Shown here in pieces: positions 8,785 to 18,650 of a DNA stretch of 64,000 nt. The stretch is from the NCBI RefSeq assembly GCF_000733855.1, contig NZ_JPOJ01000001.1, forward strand, positions 3,303,001-3,367,000, written 5' to 3'. Position 1 is the stretch's first letter. The number at the start of each line of letters is the position of its first letter. Source of the stretch: Methylomicrobium agile. Lineage in GTDB: Bacteria > Pseudomonadota > Gammaproteobacteria > Methylococcales > Methylomonadaceae. A program made the translations under genes and the position numbers. The notes below the pieces were generated by a model. It searched no databases, was not told where the DNA came from, and was given only the letters and a program-made list of their open reading frames with translations.

Positions 8785-9221
8785 CCCTCCCTCCCGGATA
8801 GACCTGGATAGGTGACAATCTGCTCCCGTACCTGCACCCAACGCTCACCCACCGGCTTGCTGGCATCATATACATAAGCCGGCAAAGAAAAATCCACCCC
8901 GCGCGGATAAACCGTTACCTGAAAAGCACCGAAAACCAGCAGCACCTTGACCAGTTGCATTATCTGCGCACAGGACACGCCCAAATCCCTGTCCACCAGC
9001 ACGCATAAAGCCTGCACTTGCCAGAGATAATCCAAGGGCGAATCGGACGCCGGCATCACCAAAGCCCAAACACTGGGATTTTGTTGCCAATGCCGGGCGC
9101 GCTGCCAGCATCCATTGCCGATACAGACAATCACCAGCCAAGGCGGAACAGCAGATTGCAGCTTGTCAGCCAAAGCCTTGCCGAATGGTGGCAGCTTTTT
9201 GCTATTGCGCTGCCGCATCAA
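8781..9221 (-). CDS. Hypothetical protein upstream of DUF927
   Basis: This 146-residue protein begins with tandem Met (MMRQRN) and is basic at its N-terminus. It has hydrophobic stretches (PPWLVIVCIGNG; IMQLVKVLLVFGAFQVTVYPRG) without a convincing signal peptide. It overlaps the AlpA-like gene upstream and the DUF927 gene downstream, so it belongs to the same transcript. I do not recognise a domain. Similar-sized unknown genes usually sit between the excisionase-like and DUF927 genes in such elements. Confidence 0.65.
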   Translation of the reverse strand: MMRQRNSKKLPPFGKALADKLQSAVPPWLVIVCIGNGCWQRARHWQQNPSVWALVMPASDSPLDYLWQVQALCVLVDRDLGVSCAQIMQLVKVLLVFGAFQVTVYPRGVDFSLPAYVYDASKPVGERWVQVREQIVTYPGLSGREG

Positions 9222-9435
9222 GCGCCAACCGCGTAATCAAATCACGGATGTCTTCCACTCGCCAGACCGTGATACGAAGCCCGAGTTTAATCGGCGTCGG
9301 AAATCGGCCGGATTTAACACCAGCCCACCAAGTGGATTTACTGACCGGAATCAGAGCCGGTATCGGCGGATTGACTTTGGCATTGCCTATGATTTGCGCC
9401 AGGCGTAGATAACCGGTTTCGGGTAGTTTGGACAT
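9202..9435 (-). CDS. AlpA-family excisionase/regulator-like protein
   Basis: This 77-residue winged-helix protein of the AlpA/MerR-like excisionase type contains PETGYLRLAQIIG, IPVSKSTWWAGVKSGRFPTPIKLG and TVWRVEDIRDLI. These match the recognition helix (SKSTWW) and the invariant WR..DI motif. AlpA proteins activate integrase transcription or serve as directionality factors for P4-like islands. It heads the left minus-strand operon and has a Shine-Dalgarno (AAGGAG) before the ATG at 9435. Its binding sites may be in the AT-rich region just upstream. Confidence 0.85.
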   Translation of the reverse strand: MSKLPETGYLRLAQIIGNAKVNPPIPALIPVSKSTWWAGVKSGRFPTPIKLGLRITVWRVEDIRDLITRLALDAAAQ

Positions 9436-9460
9436 TCAGGTACTCCTTGATCCAGATAGG

Positions 9461-9835
9461 TGCAATATTCGAGTTGGGTAAAATTTTGCAATAAAAAAAA
9501 TAATTTTTTGCTGACAGAGATGGCCAAATACGGCATCTTTAGAACGGTTAAAATTGCCAAAATGTGTTAATGGACGCTTTGATTCAGTTATTAATCGATA
9601 GCTTTTTCCTGTACCCATTCTGCAATAAAGGTGTTGGCAACTGTATTGCTGCAAATATTGAATTTGCAATTTGCTGCAATATCCCTAAATAAAATCCAAA
9701 ATAAATGAGTAATCGCCTCAAAAATTGATTCTGCAAACTGTAAACGACAGTATTGGATTCAATTGGAATCATTGTCCTGGAAATTTTTGATGGCAAACCT
9801 GCAATAAATTGCTAATTCGTGATTTTTTGCAAAAT
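9461..9835. promoter_or_regulatory. Cluster of TGCAA/TGCAATA motifs upstream of the AlpA-like gene
   Basis: Within about 375 bases of AT-rich non-coding DNA the motif TGCAA occurs at least eight times, several as TGCAATA or TTGCAAA (near 9461, 9487, 9621, 9650, 9665, 9674, 9732, 9800 and 9828). This density is well above chance. Such clusters are typical of iterons or excisionase/initiator binding sites. Replication origin or regulatory function is inference. The wider gene-free stretch runs from 9436 to 10227. Confidence 0.45.
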
Positions 9836-10101
9836 CCAACAACAATTTTTTATCGATCACATCGAAAAAACGACCTTAAAGTGCCTAATTAGATTTTTTT
9901 AGGTGTATTGCTAAAAAATATTTCGATAATTCGCCAAAAATCCTGGAGTTGGTATCTATTTGGTCCTGATTTGATATTTTGAAGATAATTTTTTGGCTGA
10001 GTTGTACAAAAACTGAAAAATTACTCATCTTTTGTACAAAACAATGGAAGGAATTCAGATAGGCATTAATTAGTTCATAAAATCAAATAGCTAAAGCCAT
10101 T

Positions 10102-10202
10102 CTTCATGCTCATGAAGTTCAAGACTGAAAAGCGCAAGTCCGCATCAAAATGATGCGGATTATAGACTTTTATGATGACATGGATTACCATCATTAAATG
10201 AT
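10102..10202. promoter_or_regulatory. Three palindromes upstream of the WYL gene (putative operators)
   Basis: Three inverted repeats lie in the 125 bases before the WYL start: CTTCATG-CT-CATGAAG (10102-10117), CCGCATC-AAAAT-GATGCGG (10140-10158) and ATCATT-A-AATGAT (10190-10202). WYL regulators of the BrxR/CapW type bind inverted repeats in their own promoters as dimers. That makes these the natural autoregulatory sites. None is followed by a T tract. Confidence 0.6.
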
Positions 10203-10227
10203 CATCAACCGCAAGTTCAAAATCTGA

Positions 10228-11124
10228 ATGACATTCAAGCAAGTTAAAGACTTAACCCAAACTCAACGTGATCGCCTCGCATTTATCGAATTGCGATTGC
10301 ACTTTCTTGGCGAAATACGTCGTCAGGATTTGACTACCAGATTTGGAATTCAGGCTGCTGCCGCAACAAGAGATATTGGATTTTATAAGGAACTTGCCCC
10401 GGATAATCTTGATTACAACACTAAAAACAAAATATACACGGTTGGAGAGGGTTTTAAACCGGTATTCGATTTTCCGCCAGAGCGTGTGCTTACTTGGCTT
10501 TCACAGGGTTATGGTGACGGTGAACCTGCGCGGTTCAGCCCATGGATCGCATGTGAAATACCTTCGCGATTAGCCCATTGTGATCTGGAGATTCTTGCCA
10601 GCGTTACCAGAGCCATTCATAACGAGTGTCCTCTTAAAATTGTCTATCACTCCATCTCCAGCGGTAAAACCGAACGGGAAATCATTCCATTTGCCTTGAT
10701 TGATAATGGCCTACGTTGGCACGTGCGAGCATTTGACCGGAATACGCAAAACTTCCGGGATTTTGTAATCAGCCGAATCCGGCAACCAATCGTGATGCGA
10801 GAGGATAAAGTCGATCCCTGCGAGTGCCAAAATGAGGATATTCAGTGGTCGAGAATAGTTGAGCTAGATCTTGTGCCACACCCGAATCAACCGCGTCCCG
10901 AGATTACCGAAATGGACTATGGCATGATTGATGGTGAGTTGAAGTTAAAGATGCGCGGTACCATTGCCGGATACGTGCTTCGCAAGTGGTGTGTTGACTG
11001 CTCGCCGGATCATAGTCTTCATGGCCCTGAACATAGGCTCTGGCTGAAAGATCATTTAGCTCTCTATGGTGTCGAGAGTGCAGCCATTGCTCCAGGATAC
11101 GCTTCACCCACGGAGAGAAAGTGA
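10228..11124 (+). CDS. WYL-domain transcriptional regulator (BrxR/CapW-like)
   Basis: This 298-residue protein has an N-terminal winged helix-turn-helix (about 1-80, LGEIRRQDLTTRFGIQAAAATRD). A WYL domain follows (about 120-205; CPLKIVYHSISSGKTEREIIPFAL split by short loops, then NGLRWHVRAFDRNTQNFRDF), and then a WCX-type C-terminus. Proteins of this layout repress phage-defence operons and are thought to release DNA on binding a ligand such as nucleic acid or nucleotide. It is the first gene of a co-oriented block with the sigma, ATPase and Z1 genes, 39 bases before the sigma gene, and has palindromic sites upstream. It appears intact and is the likely switch for the cassette. Confidence 0.88.
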   Translation: MTFKQVKDLTQTQRDRLAFIELRLHFLGEIRRQDLTTRFGIQAAAATRDIGFYKELAPDNLDYNTKNKIYTVGEGFKPVFDFPPERVLTWLSQGYGDGEPARFSPWIACEIPSRLAHCDLEILASVTRAIHNECPLKIVYHSISSGKTEREIIPFALIDNGLRWHVRAFDRNTQNFRDFVISRIRQPIVMREDKVDPCECQNEDIQWSRIVELDLVPHPNQPRPEITEMDYGMIDGELKLKMRGTIAGYVLRKWCVDCSPDHSLHGPEHRLWLKDHLALYGVESAAIAPGYASPTERK

Positions 11125-11163
11125 GTTCAATCCTCACTACTACTTTACTATGGACGATATGAT

Positions 11164-13293
11164 GTGAATGATGTATTTCTGAAACCGGGAAAACTCTTAA
11201 ACCCACTCCTCAAAATGGCAGTGCTCTCCGGTGTTCAAGCTGCTGTTCGCCTGCATATCCGTCGCGGAATCGAAGTCAATGCTATCGATGAAAAGGGACG
11301 TTCACCACTTATTCTTGCGGCATCTAAAGGACATACTGAAACCTGCATGATTCTTCTTGAGGCCGGCGCCGACCCTCGAACGCAGGACAACGAGGGAAAT
11401 GATGCACTCACTATTGCATTGAGCAAGAACATGGACAGTCTTGCTGAATTGTTAAAAAAGAGTCTGTCCGAACTTGATAAAAATTTAGATACCGGGGTAA
11501 TCCAATCGCATCATGAATCAAGTGAATGCGAAAAACTCGATCAGTTAAAGTCTTCTGATGAAGCATTTGATCTTTCAGGCTGGGAATCAGAAGAAGATTC
11601 ACCTCCTCCGCCTCATGATGATGAATGCCTATCCATGGTTTCAGCAACTCATCGTGCTATTTCTGCTCACACCCCAATCGACTATGACGAAGACTGGTCT
11701 GATGTAGACATTGACCTGACTGACAGTCAACAAAATCACAGACGAGTCTGGAACGATGAAATTCGTAGCGCAGTGCAACACCTGTTCCTTGTCGCTCTGC
11801 AAGAAAGCCATGCATCACGGCGGTGGATTGAAGATGTTGCCCTGGACGATCAAGGAAATTTAGATATTGAGTTCGAGAGGCGCCTCGTCTTTATTCTGGA
11901 AGAACTGGGGGTGATTATAGAGGATGTCGAATGGCTGCAACCTGATATTCCTATTCCCTTGGACGAGGATATCGAAGACACTGCTAAAGAGGCTTTGTCC
12001 TTGCTGAGTGAACTGACTTCCCAAAACATCGAACCTCAAAGACTCTACGAAAAAGACATGGCAAAAGCAGTGAGCCTGCTTTCTAGAGAAGGTGAGGCTG
12101 AAATTGGCAACATTATTGAGAAGGGGCTGGAGGAGGCTCTCATTGCAATTTCGGGCTCTTTCCCTGCGATAACTGAAATTCTTTGTGTAGCTAATAAAAT
12201 TCTGATGAATGAATTGCCGTTGGACACAATGGTTAATCGGGAGACCATCATTCAGTCTGAAGATGATGGCCCAGCCGATGATGGCTACCATTTTCATGAT
12301 GATAACGAAGATATTGATGAGAAACCCATCTCTGACTTAACAGTTCAAATCGAAACAATTCGCGCCTTACTTCCTCATTTATCAAAGGAAAACAATTGCA
12401 TCATGCTCGACTCCTTGCGAAAAATCGGATTGTCATGGGCATTTTTGGAAGATCTTTGCAACAGACTGGGTCAATCCAAAACTGATCCAGCAGCCTATTC
12501 TGCTCTTGAAGTTGCACTTGATAAAGTAAAAAGAGCGAAATCCCGAATGGTTGAGTCCAATCTTCGGCTTGTTTACTCGATCGCCAGAAAATATGTGCAT
12601 AGAGGATTGGACTTCCTGGACCTGATTCAGGAAGGCAATCTTGGCCTGATCAAAGCCGTCGAGAAGTTCGATTATCGACGTGGTTTCAAATTTTCAACCT
12701 ATGCTACTTGGTGGATACGACAATCAATAACTCGTGCGATTGCCGATCAGGCGCGCTTGATTCGTATTCCAGTGCATATGATCGAATCAGTCAATCAAGT
12801 CGAATGGGCCAGAGAAAGAATTGAGCAGACTACTGGGCTGACTGCCGATGCAGCCAGCATTGCAAAACAATTGTCGCTCCCAATGGAAAAGGTGACAAAA
12901 GCATTGAGAGCAACTTCTGAAATAATCCCGATTGATTCATTGGGTATTGAATATGTTGTGAACTCAGAATTCTTTTTTTCCGCCGCCCCAACTCCTGACG
13001 AATTTGTAATGCAGATTGCGCTTCACGACGAATTGGATCGCATGCTGGATACACTAGAGCCCAAAGAATCGGAAGTGCTTCGTTTACGATTTGGAGTGGA
13101 TGATAGTGAGGAACATACTCTAGAGGAAATTGGACAGGTCTTTATGGTTACGCGAGAGCGCATTAGGCAAATTGAGGCCAAGGCATTACGTAAATTGAGG
13201 GGGCCCTCAAGAGCTGAAAGCCTCAGAGATTTTATTGAAATCCCCAAACAAAAAAAACAGGACGAAGCAAAGGAAGATGAAAAATCCGAATAA
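11164..13293 (+). CDS. RpoD-like sigma-70 factor with N-terminal ankyrin extension
   Basis: The protein has 709 residues from a GTG at 11164; ATG 11215 is an alternative. Residues about 20-100 form ankyrin-like repeats ([40 protein letters not shown]). An acidic, low-complexity linker follows (about 115-190). Next comes a segment resembling RpoD region 1.2 (about 292-345, [20 protein letters not shown]). Core regions 2-3 lie at about 455-610 ([36 protein letters not shown]), and region 4 at about 620-690 ([40 protein letters not shown]). Regions 2.4 and 4.2 are nearly those of housekeeping sigma-70, so it should recognise ordinary -10/-35 promoters. It overlaps the ATPase gene by 17 bases. 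Its role in a defence-like operon is unknown; the ankyrin part may bind a partner or trigger. Confidence 0.9.
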   Translation: MNDVFLKPGKLLNPLLKMAVLSGVQAAVRLHIRRGIEVNAIDEKGRSPLILAASKGHTETCMILLEAGADPRTQDNEGNDALTIALSKNMDSLAELLKKSLSELDKNLDTGVIQSHHESSECEKLDQLKSSDEAFDLSGWESEEDSPPPPHDDECLSMVSATHRAISAHTPIDYDEDWSDVDIDLTDSQQNHRRVWNDEIRSAVQHLFLVALQESHASRRWIEDVALDDQGNLDIEFERRLVFILEELGVIIEDVEWLQPDIPIPLDEDIEDTAKEALSLLSELTSQNIEPQRLYEKDMAKAVSLLSREGEAEIGNIIEKGLEEALIAISGSFPAITEILCVANKILMNELPLDTMVNRETIIQSEDDGPADDGYHFHDDNEDIDEKPISDLTVQIETIRALLPHLSKENNCIMLDSLRKIGLSWAFLEDLCNRLGQSKTDPAAYSALEVALDKVKRAKSRMVESNLRLVYSIARKYVHRGLDFLDLIQEGNLGLIKAVEKFDYRRGFKFSTYATWWIRQSITRAIADQARLIRIPVHMIESVNQVEWARERIEQTTGLTADAASIAKQLSLPMEKVTKALRATSEIIPIDSLGIEYVVNSEFFFSAAPTPDEFVMQIALHDELDRMLDTLEPKESEVLRLRFGVDDSEEHTLEEIGQVFMVTRERIRQIEAKALRKLRGPSRAESLRDFIEIPKQKKQDEAKEDEKSE

Positions 13294-14785
13294 CTCGCGA
13301 AATGCCCCTCCAAAGGCAGTAGCAATGCTTGAAGCACTTCGGGGATTGGGCTACTCACCGGCTACAGCTTTGGCGGACATCATTGATAACAGCATTGCAG
13401 CCAACGCAAGCAAAGTAGAAATTTTGTTTAAGTGGAATGGAAAGCAATCAGTTATCTCTATTCTCGATAACGGAAATGGAATGAATGACTGCGAACTTGA
13501 CCTTGCCATGCGATTAGGAGAAAGAAATCCAGTCGTTGAACGTCAATCTCATGATTTAGGGCGATTTGGATTGGGCCTCAAAACTGCCTCTTTTTCCCAA
13601 TGCCGCAGGCTGACAGTCGCCAGTCGCAAAGCTGGAAAATTGAACTGCCTGAGGTGGGATCTTGATGTGCTTGCGGCATGCGAAGATGATGGCTGGCACC
13701 TTCTTGAAGGGTCAGACGAAAATTCAATTGAGTTTCTTACACCGCTATATGCTACCGAGAATACTGGCACTATTGTCTTGTGGGAAACCCTAGACAGAAT
13801 CATTGCCTCAAGTTTTTGTGAACAAGATTTTCTTGATCTCATAGATCGGGTAGAACGTCATTTGGCAATGGTTTTTCATCGATTCTTATCTGGAAATCGG
13901 CTTCAAATATTCCTCAATGGAAAACATATCGACCCCTGGGATCCTTTTCTTACGGGGCACCCGGCTACATGGTCGTCACCAACCGAACGTATACTAACAG
14001 AATATGGATATGTAGAAGTTAGATGTCATGTACTTCCTCATAAAGATCGTATGGCATTACGTGATCACGACTCTGCTGCGGGTCCGGATGGCTGGACTGC
14101 TCAGCAGGGATTTTATGTCTACAGAAACGAAAGATTGCTTGTTTCCGGTAGCTGGTTGGGTCTGGGACGTGGACGCTCCTGGACAAAGGAAGAAGCTCAT
14201 CGTCTAGCCAGGATCAGGCTGGATATTCCCAATACTGCGGATGCCGAATGGAAAATCGATGTGCGCAAGTCAAGTGCACGCCCACCTGTGTCAATCCGTG
14301 AGCGACTTACCAGGCTGGCGGAAGATACTCGCGAGAGAGCGCGACGTGTATTTGCCCATCGAGGACAACCGCTGCGTACTGGTAATAATGAGCCACTAGT
14401 TCAGGCATGGCACACAGAACATTTTAAAGGTGGCATTCGCTATCGTATCGACTCAGAGCATCCACTCATAAAATCGGTGCTGGAGGATGCCAGAGCCATC
14501 GAACCACAAATTCGGGCAATGCTGCGCATCATCGAAGAAACAATCCCCGTACAAAGAATCTGGCTGGATACAACCGAGGCTCGCGAGACTCCTCGAACAG
14601 GATTTGCAGGTGATCCTTCTGCAGTTGAGACTGTTCTGTCTGTCGTTTATGGGAGTATGGTTCTTCGCAAGGGAATTCCCCCGGCTCAAGCTAAGACTCT
14701 GCTTCTTAATATGAATCCGTTTAATAATTACCCTGATTTAATTTCAAAACTTCCAGATAAACCAGACGCTCATGACAAGGAGTAA
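13277..14785 (+). CDS. MORC/MutL-type GHKL ATPase
   Basis: The ATG at 13277 is chosen because GGA lies close upstream and conserved sequence begins soon after, giving 502 residues overlapping the sigma gene. The GHKL (Bergerat) ATP-binding fold is clear. The N-box is ADIIDNSI (Asn38), the G1 box is LDNGNGM (64-69), and the G2 box is [13 protein letters not shown] (95-107). The middle (about 250-330, [39 protein letters not shown]) matches the S5-like transducer domain of the MORC/MutL group found in predicted restriction systems. ATP-driven dimer clamping on DNA is the family expectation. The stop almost abuts the Z1 start, indicating co-translation. The frame is intact. Confidence 0.88.
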   Translation: MKNPNNSRNAPPKAVAMLEALRGLGYSPATALADIIDNSIAANASKVEILFKWNGKQSVISILDNGNGMNDCELDLAMRLGERNPVVERQSHDLGRFGLGLKTASFSQCRRLTVASRKAGKLNCLRWDLDVLAACEDDGWHLLEGSDENSIEFLTPLYATENTGTIVLWETLDRIIASSFCEQDFLDLIDRVERHLAMVFHRFLSGNRLQIFLNGKHIDPWDPFLTGHPATWSSPTERILTEYGYVEVRCHVLPHKDRMALRDHDSAAGPDGWTAQQGFYVYRNERLLVSGSWLGLGRGRSWTKEEAHRLARIRLDIPNTADAEWKIDVRKSSARPPVSIRERLTRLAEDTRERARRVFAHRGQPLRTGNNEPLVQAWHTEHFKGGIRYRIDSEHPLIKSVLEDARAIEPQIRAMLRIIEETIPVQRIWLDTTEARETPRTGFAGDPSAVETVLSVVYGSMVLRKGIPPAQAKTLLLNMNPFNNYPDLISKLPDKPDAHDKE

Positions 14786-14791
14786 TTGAAA

Positions 14792-17610
14792 GTGGCAGAA
14801 CCAAATGAAAATTTTCAGAATGTTGTAAAAATCGTCCAGGTCTTACTTGTTGCCGACAAAGACAAATCGACCATAACCCCAGCCTTAATCTCGGAAAAGA
14901 TTGATCTGGTTATCTTAATGAATCCACAGTGGGCGGAAAATCTTGATCGAGAGGGTGTAATCGACGAATTGATTCGTCGAAACAGTCAATGGATCGGTCA
15001 AGATACCAGCCTTGTAAGTAATGTCGGACACGAGGACTGGCTGAATTCATCAAGAAAACAAAACTGGCGTTATTGGCAACGCTATCGGGAATGGCTTGAG
15101 AAAAAACTCTCCTGGAAGGCCATTGAGGCTCTGGATAAATCCAGCGACTCCGTTCTGGCTTTGCTGGAAGATCCAACTCGTGCCGGACGCTGGGATCGTC
15201 GCGGACTTGTGGTCGGACATGTTCAGTCAGGTAAAACAGGGAACTACACCGGACTCATCTGTAAAGCAGCAGATGCTGGATACAAGATAATCATTGTACT
15301 CGCTGGCCTTCATAACAATCTGCGCTCTCAAACCCAAATAAGACTGGAAGAAGGTTTTTTAGGTTATGAAACGTTGACTGATCGGGATATCAAAAGTCTT
15401 CTTGGTGTTGGTGAAATCGATAGTGACAAGGAAATCCACCCCAATTGTGCAACCAATCGTTCCAATAGCGGCGACTTTAGTAAAAGAGTTGCCAGAAATC
15501 TGGCCGTTTCACCTGAAGAACGTCCCTGGCTTTTTGTTGTAAAAAAGAACAAGACCGTTCTTCGTGAGCTCCTGAAATGGATTCAAAATCATGCCGCCGA
15601 CACCAATCTTGCTGCCAGCCAGGGGGGCGCAGAGACCCACGACGACCTTCCAAAAGTAAAGAAAATCGTAACAAAACTACCACTGTTGATTATAGATGAC
15701 GAAGCTGACCATGCTTCTGTTGATACCCAAGAACAGGTATTCGACGCAGATGGAAACCCGGATGACGAGCATTTGCCAACAACCATCAACAGACTGATCC
15801 GAAGAATTCTGCACTCTTTCTCCAAGTCGGCTTATGTTGGTTACACAGCCACCCCATTTGCCAATATTTTCATACACGAACGGGGAGAAACTCGTGATGA
15901 AGGTCCTGATCTTTTTCCATCTTCCTTCATTATTAACTTGGCGGCCCCTTCGAACTACATAGGTCCATCCAAAGTATTTGGATTAATGAATCAGGAAGGT
16001 TTCCGAAGTGGGTTGCCTCTTGTACGCTTGGTAGATGACTATGCTACTGAAGACGGACGAATTGGCTGGATGCCGCAACAGCATAAAAACGGCCATAGAC
16101 CGATCCACAACGGTACCGAGAACCTCCCTCCATCAATTGTAAATGCAATAGACGCCTTTGTTCTTGCCTGTGCAGTTCGCCGACTTGATGGTCAGGCGAA
16201 TGAACACTGTTCAATGCTTGTACACGTCACTCGTTTCAACTCTGTGCAGAAAGAGGTTTGCAAACAGGTAGAAGAACATATTCGGCACATGCGCCAGCGG
16301 CTCCACCGGAACATCGAGCACGAGATGATTCTTCAACGTCTAAAGGCCTTATGGGAAGAAGACTTCAAGCCCACATCCCAGGCAATCCGTTCCGTCCAAC
16401 CAGATCAGGTATCGAAAGGGAATGTGACATGGGATGACATTCAGGCCGGATTATTCGACACCATTTCCGACATCGAAATCAGGATGATTAATGGTACGGC
16501 GAAGGATGCTCTTGACTATGACGAACGCCAGGGGACAGGCCTCAAGGTGATTGCGATTGGTGGCGATAAACTTGCTCGAGGCCTTACACTGGAAGGACTT
16601 TGTGTCAGCTATTTTTTGCGTGCATCCAAAATGTACGACACGCTGATGCAGATGGGGCGCTGGTTTGGATATCGACCGGGCTATCTGGATTTATGCCGTC
16701 TATATACAACTGCGGAACTTTCAGAGTGGTTCGGACACATAGCCGACGCAGCAGAAGAGCTAAGGGAAGAGTTTGATCTGATGGTTGCCAGTGGGAGCCA
16801 CACCTCGCGAATATGGCCTCAAAGTTCAGTCTCATCCCGTGCTTATGGTTACTTCCCGGCTAAAGATGCGAGCGGCAAGAGATTTGTTGCTCTCTTTCAG
16901 CGGAAAACTGCTGGAAACAGTCGTTTTTCACAAGCGCACCGGTATTCTTGAATCAAACATTGCGGCAACATTAGGGCTGATTAACTCTCTTGGGAAGCCC
17001 ACTGAAGTCAACCCTGAGAGGTCGACAGCAAAAGGGAAACAGCGGTGGAATGGATTCCTCTGGCGCGATGGAGCGGCAAGTCAGGTTATTGATTTTCTGG
17101 AGGCCTATTTAACCTACCCGGAATCCTACAAAGTAAAAAGCAATCTTATCGCCGAATTCATTCGGTCAATGAATGATGCCGGTGAACTGAGCAAATGGAC
17201 TATTGCATTGATTGGGGGTGGTGATGGAGGTGACTTCAGTTTAACCAAGGACATCGCAGTCAATATGCTGATCCGAAAAAATAACGGCCGTTTCGATGAC
17301 CGCTATTCCATTGGATGACTCCTGTCACCAAGAGACGAGTTTATAGACACCGATGCAAAAACCTGGGAAGCCGCACTCGAAAAAACTCAAAAAGCCTGGA
17401 AGCCTGATCCGGCCAGACTTCGAGATGGCAAATTGCAAGAGCCACCGGACGTGCCAAATGGTCCCGCAATTCGAGAAATACGGGGATATGGTGCGAATGA
17501 TATCGAGCCATCCCGAGATAGAGGTTTGCTGCTTTTATACGTACTCGAACCCGGTCACGAAGGAGCCAATCTGCCAGAAGGCACACCTCATAAAAACTCA
17601 AGAACCTTAG
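14792..17610 (+). pseudogene. Z1-domain superfamily II helicase, frameshifted and interrupted by a stop
   Basis: The first frame (GTG 14792 or TTG 14786, after AAGGAG) carries Walker A GHVQSGKTGNY (about 144-154), Walker B LLIIDDEADHAS, YVGYTATPFANIF, GGDKLARGLTLEGL and MGRWFGYRPGYLDLCRLY. These are the Z1/helicase motifs. Near 16790, after FDLMVASG, one extra base moves homology to the next frame (ATPREYGLKVQSHPVLMVTS), which runs to a TGA at 17316-17318. The same frame then resumes with coding-like sequence (LLSPRDEFIDTDAKTWEAAL; GLLLLYVLEPGHEGANLPEG) to about 17600. Intact relatives are expected at about 850-930 residues as one chain. The ATPase motifs all lie before the frameshift, so a truncated 719-721-residue product could still be made. 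Confidence 0.85.
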
Positions 17611-17637
17611 CGAGTACTAAGTCTTTGATAAAAATTC

Positions 17638-17675
17638 GCTGCTTCCGCCGCAGTCGAAGCAGCAACCTGTTTTTG
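17638..17675 (+). terminator. Putative terminator ending the sigma-ATPase-Z1 block
   Basis: An 8-bp perfect stem, GCTGCTTC (17638-17645) with GAAGCAGC (17656-17663), is followed after a few bases by a run of T. It lies just past the last Z1-like coding sequence. It suggests the open frame that continues to 17753 is not coding beyond about 17610. Confidence 0.5.
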
Positions 17676-17808
17676 CCTAAAATTCAACCCAATTGGAACG
17701 ATCTTGATTCTTATGGCTACAAAGACTTTTCTCCAATAATGAAAGCGGCATAATAAAACAAAAGAAATTTATTTTTATCGGCTGTTTTTCCTAACAATAC
17801 TAAATTTT

Positions 17809-18624
17809 ATGACTACGATCAGAAAACCGTGGAGTCGAGAAGAAACATTATTGGCTGTAAATCTATATTGCCGAATACCATTTGGTAAGCAACATAGTAG
17901 GTGTCGTGAAGTAATTGAACTTGCAACGGCAATTGGCCGAACTCCAAGTAGTGTTGCGATGAAACTAAACAATTTCACTTCTCTTGATCCTGAGGAGCAG
18001 GCGCGTGGTGTTAAAGGTTTATCTGGTGCCAGTAAATTGGATCGTGAAATTTGGGAAGAAATTACTAGAAACTGGGAAAAAGTTTCAGCAAAAAGCGAGT
18101 ATCTTTGGAGTCAAGTAGTTGAACAAAAAATACCATTCTCTAATTTACCAATACAGGAAAAATTTAGCGACAACACAAGTGATGATAGCGCTAAATCAAA
18201 AGATTGGCTTGGTTCAACAGAAACTACACGGACAATAACGGCGAGATTAGCCCAAGGCTTTTTTCGTCGTACAGTTCTTGCTTCTTACCTCAACCGATGT
18301 TGTATTTCCGGAATTCCAGTTTCCGAGCTTCTAGTTGCGAGCCATATCCTTCCTTGGGCTGACTACCCAGATCAAAGAGTAAATCCATGCAATGGCTTGT
18401 GTCTTTCTAATTTACATGACAAGGCATTTGATAGAGGATTGATAACTTTCGACGAAGAATACAGGCTAGTGCTGGGTAAAAGAATCAAGGAATTTATGAC
18501 GGTAGAAGCGCTCCGATTTAACTTCTTATCATACGAAGGAAAGCAATTAACACTCCCGGAAAAATTCCTGCCCGATAAACAGTCATTAGCGCGTCACAGA
18601 GAAGCAATTTTCTGTTCCGATTGA
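17809..18624 (+). CDS. HNH endonuclease, putative type II-like restriction enzyme
   Basis: The protein has 271 residues. The C-terminal HNH domain (about 150-225) shows RCCISGIPVSELLVASHILP, then NPCNGLCLSNLHDKAFDRGL. His179, Asn195 and His203 are in catalytic positions. The N-terminal part (PWSREETLLAVNLYCRIPFG; GRTPSSVAMKLNNFTSLDPE) is the DNA-binding module seen in putative HNH restriction enzymes. It converges on a decayed C5 methyltransferase, consistent with an R-M pair. The frame is intact while the matching methyltransferase is broken, which would normally be harmful. The enzyme may be silent, weak, or protected by another methylase. No clear Shine-Dalgarno is seen. Confidence 0.82.
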   Translation: MTTIRKPWSREETLLAVNLYCRIPFGKQHSRCREVIELATAIGRTPSSVAMKLNNFTSLDPEEQARGVKGLSGASKLDREIWEEITRNWEKVSAKSEYLWSQVVEQKIPFSNLPIQEKFSDNTSDDSAKSKDWLGSTETTRTITARLAQGFFRRTVLASYLNRCCISGIPVSELLVASHILPWADYPDQRVNPCNGLCLSNLHDKAFDRGLITFDEEYRLVLGKRIKEFMTVEALRFNFLSYEGKQLTLPEKFLPDKQSLARHREAIFCSD

Positions 18625-18650
18625 TTTTTTATAACGGCTATTTTGGCCTT

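Noticed and set aside
9461-9835. CRISPR array
   Set aside because: The short repeats are irregular in spacing and only 5-8 bases long; no repeat-spacer structure anywhere in the window.
17433-17753. Independent small gene after Z1
   Set aside because: Its first half is the Z1 C-terminus in the same frame after the TGA; the rest runs through a terminator-like hairpin.
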